Shown piece after piece: positions 18,866 to 26,714 of a DNA stretch of 48,804 bases; position 1 is the stretch's first letter, and the number at the start of each line of letters is the position of its first letter. The DNA is taken from positions 1 through 48,804 of the forward strand of contig SZOR01000019.1 in NCBI GenBank assembly GCA_030263275.1. Direction: 5' to 3'. The notes beneath the pieces were generated by a model. It made no database searches. It was not told where the DNA came from and saw only the letters and a program-made list of their open reading frames with translations. A program made the position numbers and the translations under genes. This DNA comes from DSNY01 sp016861185. Lineage in GTDB: Bacteria; Pseudomonadota; Gammaproteobacteria; Burkholderiales; Burkholderiaceae_F.

Positions 18866-19414
18866 ATGGCGGGCCGCGCAGGCACCGAGGCTGAATCCGC
18901 GCCGACAGCCGGCGCACACGGCGACGAATCTCCACCGGACGATCCGCGCAACGTTCCGCGCGTACCCATCCAGATCGAAGAAGCCGCCGCGGCGATCGCG
19001 ATGGCGCTGATCTGCCTGATCACGTTCGCCAACGTGGTCGTGCGCTATCTGACCAACGCGTCGTTCGCGTTCACCGAGGAGATCTCGGTGTTCCTGCTGG
19101 TCGTGCTGACGCTGGTCGGCGCGGCGGCGGCGTTCGCGCGCGACCTGAACATCCGCGTGCTGTTCTTCGCCGAGATGCTGCCGGCGCGGCCGCGCCGCGC
19201 GCTCGAGTTGACCAGCATGGTGCTGTCGGCCGTGCTGTTCACGCTGGTCGCCTGGTACGGCTGGCGCTTCTTCCTCGACGACTGGAAGTTCGGCACGACC
19301 AGCCCCGGCCTCGGCATCCCGCAGTGGATGTACTCGATCTGGCTCGTGGTCCTGTCGATCGCGATCGTCGCGCGCCTTGTCGGCCGCCTGTGGCGCGTGT
19401 GGAGGCGGGGTTGA
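18866..19414 (+). CDS. TRAP transporter small permease (DctQ family)
   Basis: Small membrane subunit of a TRAP transporter, 182 residues with four hydrophobic segments. The N-terminal 30 residues are hydrophilic and Ala/Pro/Glu-rich, longer than usual. The family pattern FANVVVRYLTNASFAFTEE and the region after DLNIRVLFF are clear. The stop overlaps the start of the large permease (TTGA). It acts with DctM and the DctP binding protein in sodium-driven organic-acid uptake (family knowledge). Confidence 0.9.
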   Translation: MAGRAGTEAESAPTAGAHGDESPPDDPRNVPRVPIQIEEAAAAIAMALICLITFANVVVRYLTNASFAFTEEISVFLLVVLTLVGAAAAFARDLNIRVLFFAEMLPARPRRALELTSMVLSAVLFTLVAWYGWRFFLDDWKFGTTSPGLGIPQWMYSIWLVVLSIAIVARLVGRLWRVWRRG

Positions 19415-20688
19415 GCTGGCTGCTGTTCGGCGGCTTCCTGCTGCTGCTGGTCGCCGGCGTGCCGCTCGCGACCGCGCTCGGCATCACCGGCGCGCTGGTG
19501 ATCCTGACCGCGGAACTGGGCGCGATGTCGATCGCGTCCAACGTGTACTCGAGCCTCGCGAAGTACCCGCTGCTGGCGCTGCCCGTGTTCATCCTCGCCG
19601 GCATGATCTTCGAGCGCGCGGGCGTGGCAGCCAAGCTCGTCGCCTTCGTCAGCGCGCTGGTCGGACAGCGGCGCGGCGCGCAGGGCGTGGTCGCGATCCT
19701 CGTCTGCATGTTCCTCGGCGGCATCTCGGGTTCGGGGCCGGCCGACGCGGCAGCGGTGGCGATGGTGATGCTGCCTTCGATGACGCGGCAGGGTTATCCG
19801 CCGGCGTTTTCGGCGAGCGTCATCGCCGCGGCGGGTTCGACCGCGATCCTGATCCCGCCGTCGATCGCGTTCGTGATCTTCACCGTGCTCGTGCCGCAGG
19901 TATCGGTCCCCGCGCTGTTCGCCGCCGGCGTGATTCCCGGTTTCCTCGCCGGACTGTCGCTGCTGGTGCCGACCTTCATCTTCGCGTGGAAGTACGGCTG
20001 GGGCGCGAACGACGTCGCCGAGCGGCGCGGCCTGCTGCGCGCGTTGAAGGAGGCGAGCTGGGGACTGGCCGCGCCGATCATCATCCTCGGCGGGCTGCGC
20101 ACGGGCGCGTTCACGCCGACCGAAGCCGCCGTCGTCGCGGTGTTCTACGGACTGTTCGTCGGCACCGTCGTGTATCGCACGCTCGATGCACGCCGGCTCT
20201 ACCGCGTGCTGGTCGACGCCGCCGAAATCTCCGCGGTCGTGATGCTGATCATCGCCTGCGCAGGCATCTTCGCGCATGCCGGCTCCACGCTCGGCGCGTT
20301 CGACGCACTCGCCAAGGCGATGCTCGGCGTCACGCAGGAGCCGCACCTGATGCTGGCGATGATCATGCTGCTGCTGCTGGTGGCCGGCATGATGCTCGAC
20401 GCCGCGTCGATCTTCCTGATCTTTCTGCCGATCCTGATCCCCATCGTCAATGCCTTCGGCTGGGACATGACCTGGTTCGCGGTGCTGATGACGATGAACA
20501 TGGCGATCGGCCAGTTCACGCCGCCGATGGCGGTCAACCTGCTGGTGACGACGCGCATTGCCGGCGTGGGCATGGAAGACACGGTGCGCTGGGTGCTGTG
20601 GATGGTCGTATCGATGCTGGGTGCGCTCGCGCTGGTTGCCGCCTTCCCGCAGCTCGCGTTATGGTTGCCCGAGCGCCTGGGCTACTAG
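19411..20688 (+). CDS. TRAP transporter large permease (DctM family)
   Basis: Large transmembrane subunit of the TRAP transporter, 425 residues with 12 or so hydrophobic segments. Family motifs include GISGSGPADAAAVAMVMLP, AAGSTAILIPPSI and GAFTPTEAAVVAVFYG. The TTG at 19411 overlaps the DctQ stop by four bases and has GGAGGCGGGG upstream; a GTG at 19399 is the alternative. It lies between the small permease and the binding protein, a standard order. Confidence 0.92.
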   Translation: MSWLLFGGFLLLLVAGVPLATALGITGALVILTAELGAMSIASNVYSSLAKYPLLALPVFILAGMIFERAGVAAKLVAFVSALVGQRRGAQGVVAILVCMFLGGISGSGPADAAAVAMVMLPSMTRQGYPPAFSASVIAAAGSTAILIPPSIAFVIFTVLVPQVSVPALFAAGVIPGFLAGLSLLVPTFIFAWKYGWGANDVAERRGLLRALKEASWGLAAPIIILGGLRTGAFTPTEAAVVAVFYGLFVGTVVYRTLDARRLYRVLVDAAEISAVVMLIIACAGIFAHAGSTLGAFDALAKAMLGVTQEPHLMLAMIMLLLLVAGMMLDAASIFLIFLPILIPIVNAFGWDMTWFAVLMTMNMAIGQFTPPMAVNLLVTTRIAGVGMEDTVRWVLWMVVSMLGALALVAAFPQLALWLPERLGY

Positions 20689-20726
20689 CCCTCCGCCGGT
20701 TCATTGATTCAACGAGAGGAGAAGTC

Positions 20727-21752
20727 ATGCAACGCAGACATTTGTTCGCCGCCGCCGCCGCGGCCGTCGCGCTCGCCGCGACCGGCGCAGTCCATGCCCA
20801 GAACTACAAGCCCGAATACAAGGTCTCGACCGTCGTCGGCCCCGCCTTCCCGTGGGGCAAGGGGGCGGAGATCTGGATCGACCTGGTGAAGCAGCGCACC
20901 AACGGCCGCATCAACATGAAGCTGTACCCGGGCGTGTCGCTCGTGCAGGGCGACCAGACGCGCGAGTTCACCGCGATCCGCCAGGGCATCATCGACATGG
21001 CGATCGGCTCGACCATCAACTGGTCGCCGCAGATCAAGGAGCTGAATCTCTTCTCGCTGCCGTTCCTGATGCCCGACTACAAGGCGATCGACGCGCTGAC
21101 GCAGGGGCCGGTCGGCAAGGATCTCTTCGCGATCCTCGAGAAGCAGGGCGTCGTGCCGCTCGCCTGGGGTGAGAACGGCTACCGCGAACTGACCAACTCC
21201 AAGCGCGAGATCCGCAAGCCGGACGACCTCAAGGGGTTGAAGATCCGCGTGGTCGGCTCGCCGCTGTTCCTCGACACGTTCCGCGCGCTCGGCGCCAACC
21301 CGACGCAGATGAGCTGGGCCGACGCGCAGCCCGCCTTCGCTTCCGGCGCGGTCGACGGCCAGGAGAACCCGATGTCGATCTTCACCGCCGCCAAGCTGCA
21401 CACGGTCGGCCAGAAGTTCGTGACGATGTGGGGCTACGTCGCCGACCCGCTGGTCTTCGTCGTCAACAAGGAAGTGTGGGAGAGCTGGACGCCGGCCGAC
21501 CGCGAGATCGTTCGCCAGGCCGCGATCGACGCCGGCAAGCAGCAGATCGCGATCGCGCGCAAGGGGCTCGACGAGCCCGGACAGCCGCTGCTGAAGGAGA
21601 TCGAAGGCATGGGCGTCAAGGTCACGCGACTCGCACCCGCCGAGCGCGAGGAGTTCGTCAAATCGACCCGCGCCGTCTACGAGCAGTGGAAAAAGCAGAT
21701 CGGCACCGACCTCGTCACCAAGGCCGAGCAGTCGATCGCCGCGCGCAAGTAG
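20727..21752 (+). CDS. TRAP transporter substrate-binding protein (DctP family)
   Basis: Periplasmic ligand-binding subunit, 341 residues. A Sec signal peptide (MQRRHLFAAAAAAVALAATG...VHA) is cleaved before QNYKPEYK near residue 25. The DctP/YiaO family is marked by the TREFTAIRQGIIDMAIG stretch, the FRALGANPTQMSWAD motif and SGAVDGQENP; the Arg in LKIRVVGSP is the usual carboxylate-binding residue. The start ATG has GAGAGGAGA upstream. Linkage to a 2-oxoacid/acetoin-type E1 suggests that a small keto or hydroxy acid is imported for that enzyme; this is an inference. Confidence 0.92.
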   Translation: MQRRHLFAAAAAAVALAATGAVHAQNYKPEYKVSTVVGPAFPWGKGAEIWIDLVKQRTNGRINMKLYPGVSLVQGDQTREFTAIRQGIIDMAIGSTINWSPQIKELNLFSLPFLMPDYKAIDALTQGPVGKDLFAILEKQGVVPLAWGENGYRELTNSKREIRKPDDLKGLKIRVVGSPLFLDTFRALGANPTQMSWADAQPAFASGAVDGQENPMSIFTAAKLHTVGQKFVTMWGYVADPLVFVVNKEVWESWTPADREIVRQAAIDAGKQQIAIARKGLDEPGQPLLKEIEGMGVKVTRLAPAEREEFVKSTRAVYEQWKKQIGTDLVTKAEQSIAARK

Positions 21753-21772
21753 CTCTCCGCGATCCACCCGCG

Positions 21773-21811
21773 AACGCCGCGCAGCCCTCCGCCGGGCGCG
21801 CGGCGTTTTGC
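21773..21811 (+). terminator. Rho-independent terminator after the TRAP operon
   Basis: Arms AACGCCGCGC (21773-21782) and GCGCGGCGTT (21798-21807) pair perfectly; the loop can pair further (GCCC/GGGC), and the stem is followed by TTGCTTCCT. It stands 20 bases after the dctP-type stop codon. Confidence 0.75.
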
Positions 21812-21844
21812 TTCCTGTCGCGCCCGTGGCGCTTTGCCCGTGAT

Positions 21845-22025
21845 GTTGGGGTTCGCGGGCTCGCCCCAACCTACGCGTCTGGCGCTTTGCCCGTGACGTT
21901 GGGGTTCGCACGCTCACCCCAACCTACGCCAGCCCGTCGCCCGTACCCCGTAGGTTGGGGTGAGCAAAGCGAACCCCAACACGGATACAGTCCCGTAGGT
22001 TGGGCTGAGCACAGCGAACCCCAAC
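21845..22025. repeat. REP cluster upstream of the RAYT gene (four REPs)
   Basis: Four copies of a 30-31 base palindromic repeat GTAGGTTGGGGTGAGC...GCGAACCCCAAC. The first two, 21845-21874 and 21898-21927, lie in the minus sense; the next two, 21950-21980 and 21995-22025, lie in the plus sense. The middle pair forms an inverted REP doublet (REPIN) with a 22-base spacer. Directly upstream of the transposase gene, as is typical of RAYT loci. Confidence 0.88.
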
Positions 22026-22072
22026 ACCGATGAAGCGCCCTGCTCGACGCCGGCAAACGCCCACGTCACCCC

Positions 22073-22603
22073 ATGCGCTACCGCCGCTCGAACATCGCCG
22101 GGGCGACCTACTTCTTCACCGTCGCCGCCGCCGATCGATGCTCGTCGCTGCTGGTCGATCGCATCGACACGCTGCGTTCCGCGGTGACGTACGTCAAACG
22201 CCGTCACCCGTTCGCGATCGATGCGTTCGTCGTGCTGCCCGACCATCTGCACGCCGTCTGGACGCTGCCGCCGGGCGACGCCGACTTTTCCACGCGATGG
22301 GCGCTGATCAAGGCGACGTTCTCGCGCGCCCTGCCTGCGGTCGAATCCGCATCGGCCAGTCGACTGCGGAAGGGCGAGCGAGGACTCTGGCAACGGCGCT
22401 TCTGGGAGCACCTGATCCGCAACGACGACGACCTTGCGCGGCACGTCGATTACGTTCATTTCAACCCGGTCAAGCACGGGTATGTGCGCCGCGCGTCGGA
22501 ATGGCCGTACTCGTCGATACACAGGTACATCCGGTCGGGGTTGCTCCCGGAGGACTGGGGCGGCGACGCGCAGAGCGGGGACGGAAGTTTCGGTGAGCCG
22601 TGA
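22073..22603 (+). mobile_element. REP-associated tyrosine transposase (RAYT, IS200-like)
   Basis: Single-copy type Y1 transposase of 176 residues thought to mobilise the flanking REP sequences. The metal-binding HxH is present (His58, His60 in LPDHLHAVW) and the conserved YVHFNPVKHG (Tyr127 candidate nucleophile) is followed by the RAYT-specific EWPYSSIHRYI. The N-terminus MRYRRSNIAGATYFFTV is typical of the family. The gene begins 48 bases after one REP cluster and its stop codon is one base before the next, so gene and repeats form one unit. RAYTs are usually domesticated, vertically kept genes rather than active insertion sequences (family knowledge). Confidence 0.93.
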
Positions 22604-22604
22604 T

Positions 22605-22689
22605 GTTGGGGTTCGCGGGCTCACCCCAACCTACGAACCTAGAGGCCGCACGTAGCACGTAGGTTGGGGTGAGCAACGCGAACCCCAAC
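22605..22689. repeat. REP doublet (REPIN) downstream of the RAYT gene
   Basis: Two REPs in inverted orientation, 22605-22634 (minus sense) and 22659-22689 (plus sense), 24 bases apart. They match the sequences upstream of the RAYT gene almost exactly. Confidence 0.88.
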
Positions 22690-22716
22690 AAACGCCCGCA
22701 CGCTCCAGCGCGACGA

Positions 22717-23094
22717 TCAGGCGGGTTCGCCGCAATACGCCTCGATCCGATAGCCCTCGGGATCGACGACGAAGGCGGCGTAGTAGTTCGCGTCGTAATC
22801 GGCGCGCACGCCGGGTTTGCCGTTGTCGCGGCCGCCGTGCTTCAGCGCCGCCGCGTGGAAGGCGTCGACCGCGGCGCGCGTCGGCGCGCGGAAGCAGAAG
22901 TGCAGGCCCGAGCGCGGATCGGCGGGCACCGGGTGTTCGGTCGCGCCGATCCAGAAGGCCACTCCGTCGCGGCCGTAGCCGAGCGAGGTCGATCCTTCGG
23001 ACAGGCACGTGTAGCCAAGCGGTTTCAGCGCGGCGTCGTAGAAGCGCTTGGCGGCGGCGACATCGCGCACGCCGATCGATACGTGGTCGATCAT
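22717..23094 (-). CDS. VOC family protein (glyoxalase-like)
   Basis: Small metal-dependent vicinal-oxygen-chelate protein of 125 residues. MIDHVSIGVRDVAAAKRFYD is the standard beta-alpha start and AAFVVDPEGYRIEAYC the standard end with its metal-ligand Glu. The ATG at 23092-23094 with GGAGAAATACC upstream is preferred to a start 28 codons earlier. It follows the AraC-type regulator on the same strand (85-base gap), so they may share a transcript. The reaction is unknown. Confidence 0.9.
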   Translation of the reverse strand: MIDHVSIGVRDVAAAKRFYDAALKPLGYTCLSEGSTSLGYGRDGVAFWIGATEHPVPADPRSGLHFCFRAPTRAAVDAFHAAALKHGGRDNGKPGVRADYDANYYAAFVVDPEGYRIEAYCGEPA

Positions 23095-23179
23095 CGGTAT
23101 TTCTCCATCCTGGTTGGCAGCGGGATTTGCGTACCGGCCGGCCGCGCCCGTGAGCGCAGTTCGGCCAGTCGCCGCCAAC

Positions 23180-24040
23180 TTAGCGGGGAGCGGCGCCGTG
23201 CGCTGTCAGAATCCTGCGCAGTTGCGCGAGCCGCGCGCGCGTCAGCGTCGCGCGCACCCGCGCGGGCGTCTGTCCGAAGACGCGCCGGAAGCTCGCGCTG
23301 AAATGGCTGTGATGCGCGAAGCCGAGATCGACCGCGAGCGCGGCCAGGTCGTCTTCGCCGCCGGCCAGCCGCTCGAGCGCGAGCGCGAGCCGAAGCTGCA
23401 GCCGATAGCGGTGCATCGACGTACCCAGCTCGGCGCGAAAACGCCGCGCGAGATGGAACTCCGAGCGATGCGCCGCGCGCGCGACTTCACCGATGCCGAC
23501 GTCGGCCTCCGGCCGGCTCGCGATGAACGCCCGCGCGCGTTCGACCGCCGGCGAACGGCTCGTCGCGCCCACCGAGTCCGTGCCCGGCCCCTGCGCAACG
23601 GCGGCGAGCAGGTCCAGCCCGACCTCTTCCGCCTGCAGCCGATCGTGCCCGCCGCGCGCGAGCGCGTGATGGAACAGCCGCAGCCGGTATTGCAGCGGAG
23701 CGGGCAGCGGCACGCTGCGCGTGGCGCGCGCCGCCGCGCCGGGCAGCGCCTCGTCCAGCACCGCGCGATCGAACTGCAGCACGGTGCAGTCGTCGCCGTC
23801 CTCGGCCGGGTGGCTGACGCGATAGGTCTCGCCGCCGCGCATCAGCAGCAGGCTGTTGGCGTCGGCGACCACGGCGTGCCGGTGGATATGGCACTCGAAC
23901 ACGCCCCGCCGCGGGAAGATCAGCGCCGGCGCGCCCGCGTGCTCCTCCGGCCCGCAGCCCGAGCGCGGCGCCCGGCACGCGACGTCGCGCACCCGCAGCA
24001 GCGGGCCGTCGAACAGCGAATGGAAGTGCAGATGCGCCAC
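23180..24040 (-). CDS. AraC family transcriptional regulator
   Basis: DNA-binding activator of 286 residues: an N-terminal cupin-like sensing domain (about 1-150, FPRRGVFECHIHRHA...) and a C-terminal AraC-type double helix-turn-helix. The first HTH is IGEVARAAHRSEFHLARRF and the second is LAALAVDLGFAHHSHFSASFRRVFGQTPARVR, which matches the family consensus closely. It is likely to control the adjacent VOC gene and itself. The inducer is unknown. Confidence 0.92.
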   Translation of the reverse strand: MAHLHFHSLFDGPLLRVRDVACRAPRSGCGPEEHAGAPALIFPRRGVFECHIHRHAVVADANSLLLMRGGETYRVSHPAEDGDDCTVLQFDRAVLDEALPGAAARATRSVPLPAPLQYRLRLFHHALARGGHDRLQAEEVGLDLLAAVAQGPGTDSVGATSRSPAVERARAFIASRPEADVGIGEVARAAHRSEFHLARRFRAELGTSMHRYRLQLRLALALERLAGGEDDLAALAVDLGFAHHSHFSASFRRVFGQTPARVRATLTRARLAQLRRILTAHGAAPR

Positions 24041-24043
24041 GGC

Positions 24044-24172
24044 TCAGAAGTCGTGAAGAGATCGTAGCGAGCGCCCCGAGGTTGCGCCGAGGAGCGGAGG
24101 CGTATGGAGTAATACGTTGAGCACCGGAGGCGCAAGATCGGGGCGCGCAGTAGGTTTATTCACGATTTCTCA
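24044..24172. repeat. Nested inverted-repeat element (MITE-like), 129 bases
   Basis: Three nested arm pairs are visible: TCAGAAGTCGTGAA (24044-24057) with TTCACGATTTCTCA (24159-24172); GCGCCCCGAGGTTGCGCC (24071-24088) with GGCGCAAGATCGGGGCGC (24129-24146); and CGTAT/ATACG at the centre. It fills the gap between the AraC gene start and the usp stop, and its right end supplies the usp stop codon. No ORF. Confidence 0.75.
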
Positions 24173-24607
24173 GTGGGTGATGACGACGAGCACGTTGCAG
24201 TGCGCGCGTTCGATCAGCGCCGGCGACTGCGAACCGCGCCACCAGCGCGCGGCCCAGCCTTCCAGGTGCTTGTGGCCGACGACGATCAGATCGGCGCCGA
24301 TGTCGCGCGCGTACTTGGTGATCATCTCGACCTGGTCGCCCACCAGCACTTCGCCGCGCGCCGGATAGCCCGCTTCCTTCAGCCGGCGCAAGCCGTCGGC
24401 CAGGATCGCCTCGTAGCGCTTGCGCTCCTCGGCCTCCATCTCGGCGTCGTAGAACGCGCCTTCGATCGCCACCAGCGGCGCCGCGGGCGGCATCACCGCG
24501 ATCAGATGCAGCTCGGCGTGGCTCCACTGCGCGATGTCCAGCCCGTCGAGCAGCGCCTTCTGTCCGGCTTCTGAGCCGTCGTAAGCCAACAGGACGCGTT
24601 TGTACAT
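24170..24607 (-). CDS. Universal stress protein (UspA family)
   Basis: Cytosolic nucleotide-binding stress protein of 145 residues. The N-terminal MYKRVLLAYDGSEAG strand, the VGDQVEMITKYARDIGADLIVVGHK stretch and the C-terminal HCNVLVV strand are the family pattern. The nucleotide loop near the C-terminus (GHKHLEGWAARWWRGSQSPALIE) deviates from G-2x-G-9x-G(S/T), so ATP binding is uncertain. The stop codon lies in the end of the adjacent inverted-repeat element. A 33-base direct repeat lies 43 bases upstream of the start. Confidence 0.9.
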   Translation of the reverse strand: MYKRVLLAYDGSEAGQKALLDGLDIAQWSHAELHLIAVMPPAAPLVAIEGAFYDAEMEAEERKRYEAILADGLRRLKEAGYPARGEVLVGDQVEMITKYARDIGADLIVVGHKHLEGWAARWWRGSQSPALIERAHCNVLVVITH

Positions 24608-24648
24608 GGGGCACCTCCGCGATTGGCGTTCGAACCAGCCACAGTCTG

Positions 24649-24680
24649 GCGCAAGCGGCAGGCGGGCGCCAGCGGGACGC
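24649..24680. repeat. Direct repeat H, copy 1 (upstream of usp)
   Basis: GCGCAAGCGGCAGGCGGGCG followed by CCAGCGGGACGC. A nearly identical copy (31 of 33 positions) stands at 26428-26460, upstream of the MDR gene. Both lie 40-65 bases before a start codon and are in the same orientation. Confidence 0.75.
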
Positions 24681-24818
24681 CGCCCGCACGTCGCCTCGAG
24701 TCAGCTTGGCGAGGCCGACGCTCTTGAAGCGCGGTGCAGACGGAGCCCGGATGAGTCGCCCAGGGCTCTCGCATCAGGCCATCAGGCGCCGAGGCCGCCC
24801 CGGCGCAAGGTACCGAAC

Positions 24819-25223
24819 TCAGGGCGGGTCTTTCTCGTACGCGGTGACGCCGGGCGGTAAAGTCACCCAGGGGTGGCGCCGGCAGTCGTAAACGGAGACC
24901 TGCGGCGGCGGGAAGGAAGGGTCGGCAAAGGCACCCACGGCAACGCTCACCGAGCCTTCTTGCCCTTCTTCCGTATGGAAGACGGTCGAGCCGCACACCG
25001 GACAGAACCTGAACCGAAAGCTCGCGCCTTGATCTCCGGTGCGAACGAACTCGGTCGCCCTTCCGGTCACACGGTAAGGCGCACGGAAGACGGCCAGGGC
25101 GGCGAAGACGCTTCCAGTGCGTTGCTGACAGGCGAGGCAGTGACAGACACCGACGCCGAGGGGCTCGCCGTCCACTTCGATCTTCAACTGGCCGCAGAAG
25201 CACGACGCTGTTCTCGAGGACAT
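24819..25223 (-). CDS. GFA family protein (glutathione-dependent formaldehyde-activating enzyme-like)
   Basis: Small zinc protein of 134 residues of the GFA/CENP-V fold. Zinc ligands are seen in CFCGQLK, CHCLACQQRTG and CPVCGS. The ATG at 25221-25223 (MSSRTASCFCGQLKIEV) matches the usual family start; the longer frame overlaps a hairpin. Such genes are common in environmental gene cassettes. True activity toward S-hydroxymethylglutathione is not established for most members. Confidence 0.88.
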   Translation of the reverse strand: MSSRTASCFCGQLKIEVDGEPLGVGVCHCLACQQRTGSVFAALAVFRAPYRVTGRATEFVRTGDQGASFRFRFCPVCGSTVFHTEEGQEGSVSVAVGAFADPSFPPPQVSVYDCRRHPWVTLPPGVTAYEKDPP

Positions 25224-25264
25224 AAGACGCTCCGAAATCGAGTGTCGCGGCGCCAATGGTCGGC

Positions 25265-25320
25265 ATCAGGAGCGGCGCAAAGCGCCGTCCGCTGCATGCC
25301 GTTGTTATGCCGCTCCTGAT
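25265..25320. repeat. Strong hairpin at the end of the MDR gene
   Basis: Arms ATCAGGAGCGGC (25265-25276) and GCCGCTCCTGAT (25309-25320) are perfect complements, with a second small hairpin GGCGCAAAGCGCC (25274-25286) inside. The right arm overlaps the last codons and stop of the MDR gene on the minus strand. There is no U-tract, so it may be a recombination-site remnant rather than an intrinsic terminator. Confidence 0.6.
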
Positions 25321-26366
25321 TCAAGCGAGGACACGTTGAGCACGATCTTGCCTATCACTCCTCCCTTTTCGAGCAACTCATGCGCATTCCGCGCCTCGGC
25401 GAGGGGAAATCGCTGCGCGATGAGCGGCTTGATCTTCTTCTGTTGGAGGAGGTCGAACAGGGCGATCAAGTCCTGTCGAAACCATTCCGGCTTGAGCCGT
25501 TTGAGCGTCTGGATGCTGTAAGGGATCACACGTTTGCGGCCCGGAAGAAGCCAGCCGCCGGCGATGTAGAGCCCGAAGATGGCGGTTCCACGAAAGCGTT
25601 GACGACGCTCGGGACGACCTGAAGTCAATCCCTCCCCACGTATCGAGGTAATGAGGCCATAGCCCACCACCCTCCCGCCAGCACGCAGAGCCTCGCGGGA
25701 ATGCCAGAGATGGCTGCCACCGATGGGATCAAAGACGGCGTCCACGCCGTCGCCGGTGAGGCGGTGGATTTCCTGCACGAAGTCCTGATGCCGGTAATCA
25801 ATGGGGATGGCGCCCAGGTCGGAAACCGCCGAGGCCCCTCGCGATGAGCATGTACCGTACATCTCCAGCCCGGTGAGGCGCCCAAGCTGCAACAGTGCCG
25901 TGCCGACCCCGCCCGCTGCGCCGTGAATCAAGACGCGCTGGCCCGGTTTGACCCTGGCCGAACGATGCAGCATCTGGTACGCGGTGACGTAGTTCAGTAC
26001 GAGGCTCACAGCCTCGGAGGCGTCCAGCCCGGACGGCACCGGCACCAGCTCGCTCTGCGGCAGGCAGACGAACTCCGCGTACGCGCCGTGTATGGGCATC
26101 GCGGCAACGATCTGCCCCGGTTCGATTCCGGAGACACCGGCGCCGAGCCGATCCACCACGCCGACCAAGTCCCAGCCCGGCGTAAACGGCACTCGGGGCG
26201 TTTCGGGATGAATGCCCTCGCGCGCCATGACGTCAGGTAAGGCGACCCCCGCGCAGAGCACTCTCACCCGCACTTGACCCTGCGTCGGCTCGGGGCGCTC
26301 TTCTTCGAGCACCTGAAGTACATCCGATCCGCCGTAGTGAGGGACGATGATGCGTGTGTGTTTCAT
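25305..26366 (-). CDS. Medium-chain (zinc-type) alcohol dehydrogenase/quinone reductase-like protein
   Basis: MDR-superfamily NADPH oxidoreductase of 353 residues. The GroES-like N-terminal half (VRVRVLCAGVALPDVMAREG, TPGWDLVGVVDRLGAGV) lacks the zinc-ligand cysteine cluster, as in quinone reductase-type members. The cofactor loop is HGAAGGVGTALLQLGRL and the C-terminus has LAEARNAHELLEKGGVIGKIVL. The ATG at 26364-26366 follows GGAAGGGGGG. It heads the GFA gene on the same strand. A direct repeat lies 61 bases upstream. The substrate is unknown; GC content is a little below the window background. Confidence 0.88.
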   Translation of the reverse strand: MKHTRIIVPHYGGSDVLQVLEEERPEPTQGQVRVRVLCAGVALPDVMAREGIHPETPRVPFTPGWDLVGVVDRLGAGVSGIEPGQIVAAMPIHGAYAEFVCLPQSELVPVPSGLDASEAVSLVLNYVTAYQMLHRSARVKPGQRVLIHGAAGGVGTALLQLGRLTGLEMYGTCSSRGASAVSDLGAIPIDYRHQDFVQEIHRLTGDGVDAVFDPIGGSHLWHSREALRAGGRVVGYGLITSIRGEGLTSGRPERRQRFRGTAIFGLYIAGGWLLPGRKRVIPYSIQTLKRLKPEWFRQDLIALFDLLQQKKIKPLIAQRFPLAEARNAHELLEKGGVIGKIVLNVSSLESGAA

Positions 26367-26427
26367 ATATCGCCCCCCTTCCGATCTGTTGCCTGGGGTC
26401 GTGCGGCATCGTTGAGCCAACCCGCTC

Positions 26428-26460
26428 GCGCAAGCGGCGGGCGGGCGCCAGCGGGGACGC
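26428..26460. repeat. Direct repeat H, copy 2 (upstream of the MDR gene)
   Basis: GCGCAAGCGGCGGGCGGGCG followed by CCAGCGGGGACGC, the partner of 24649-24680. It stands 61 bases before the MDR start. Confidence 0.75.
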
Positions 26461-26714
26461 GCCAATGTAGCCGTTCAGGCTCGACAAGTCGCTAACCGCG
26501 GCTTGATGACGTGCCACGCGGATCAGGCCTGCATCGAGGAGGAGGACCCGTCCGCGGCGTGTTCAGACACCGCCTGAGCAATTGCCGTCCAGGGGCGGGC
26601 AACCCATCGCTCGCGCTGAGGGGGGCCTCCGCACACAGCAAGGAGATCACCGCTAGGAACTCAAACGCCTCTGCGGCAGTTCGCTCAAGTGCAGGGTGAT
26701 CCGCTCTACATCTG
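26461..26714. other. Stretch without a supported gene
   Basis: Between the repeat upstream of the MDR gene and the small peptide frame. A minus-strand frame of 94 codons (26492-26776, TTG start) runs through it but has no ribosome binding site and no family pattern that I recognise. I see no RNA gene or terminator here. Confidence 0.4.

Noticed and set aside
21845..22689. CRISPR array
   Set aside because: The repeats are few, occur in both orientations and flank a RAYT gene; there are no regular spacers or cas genes.
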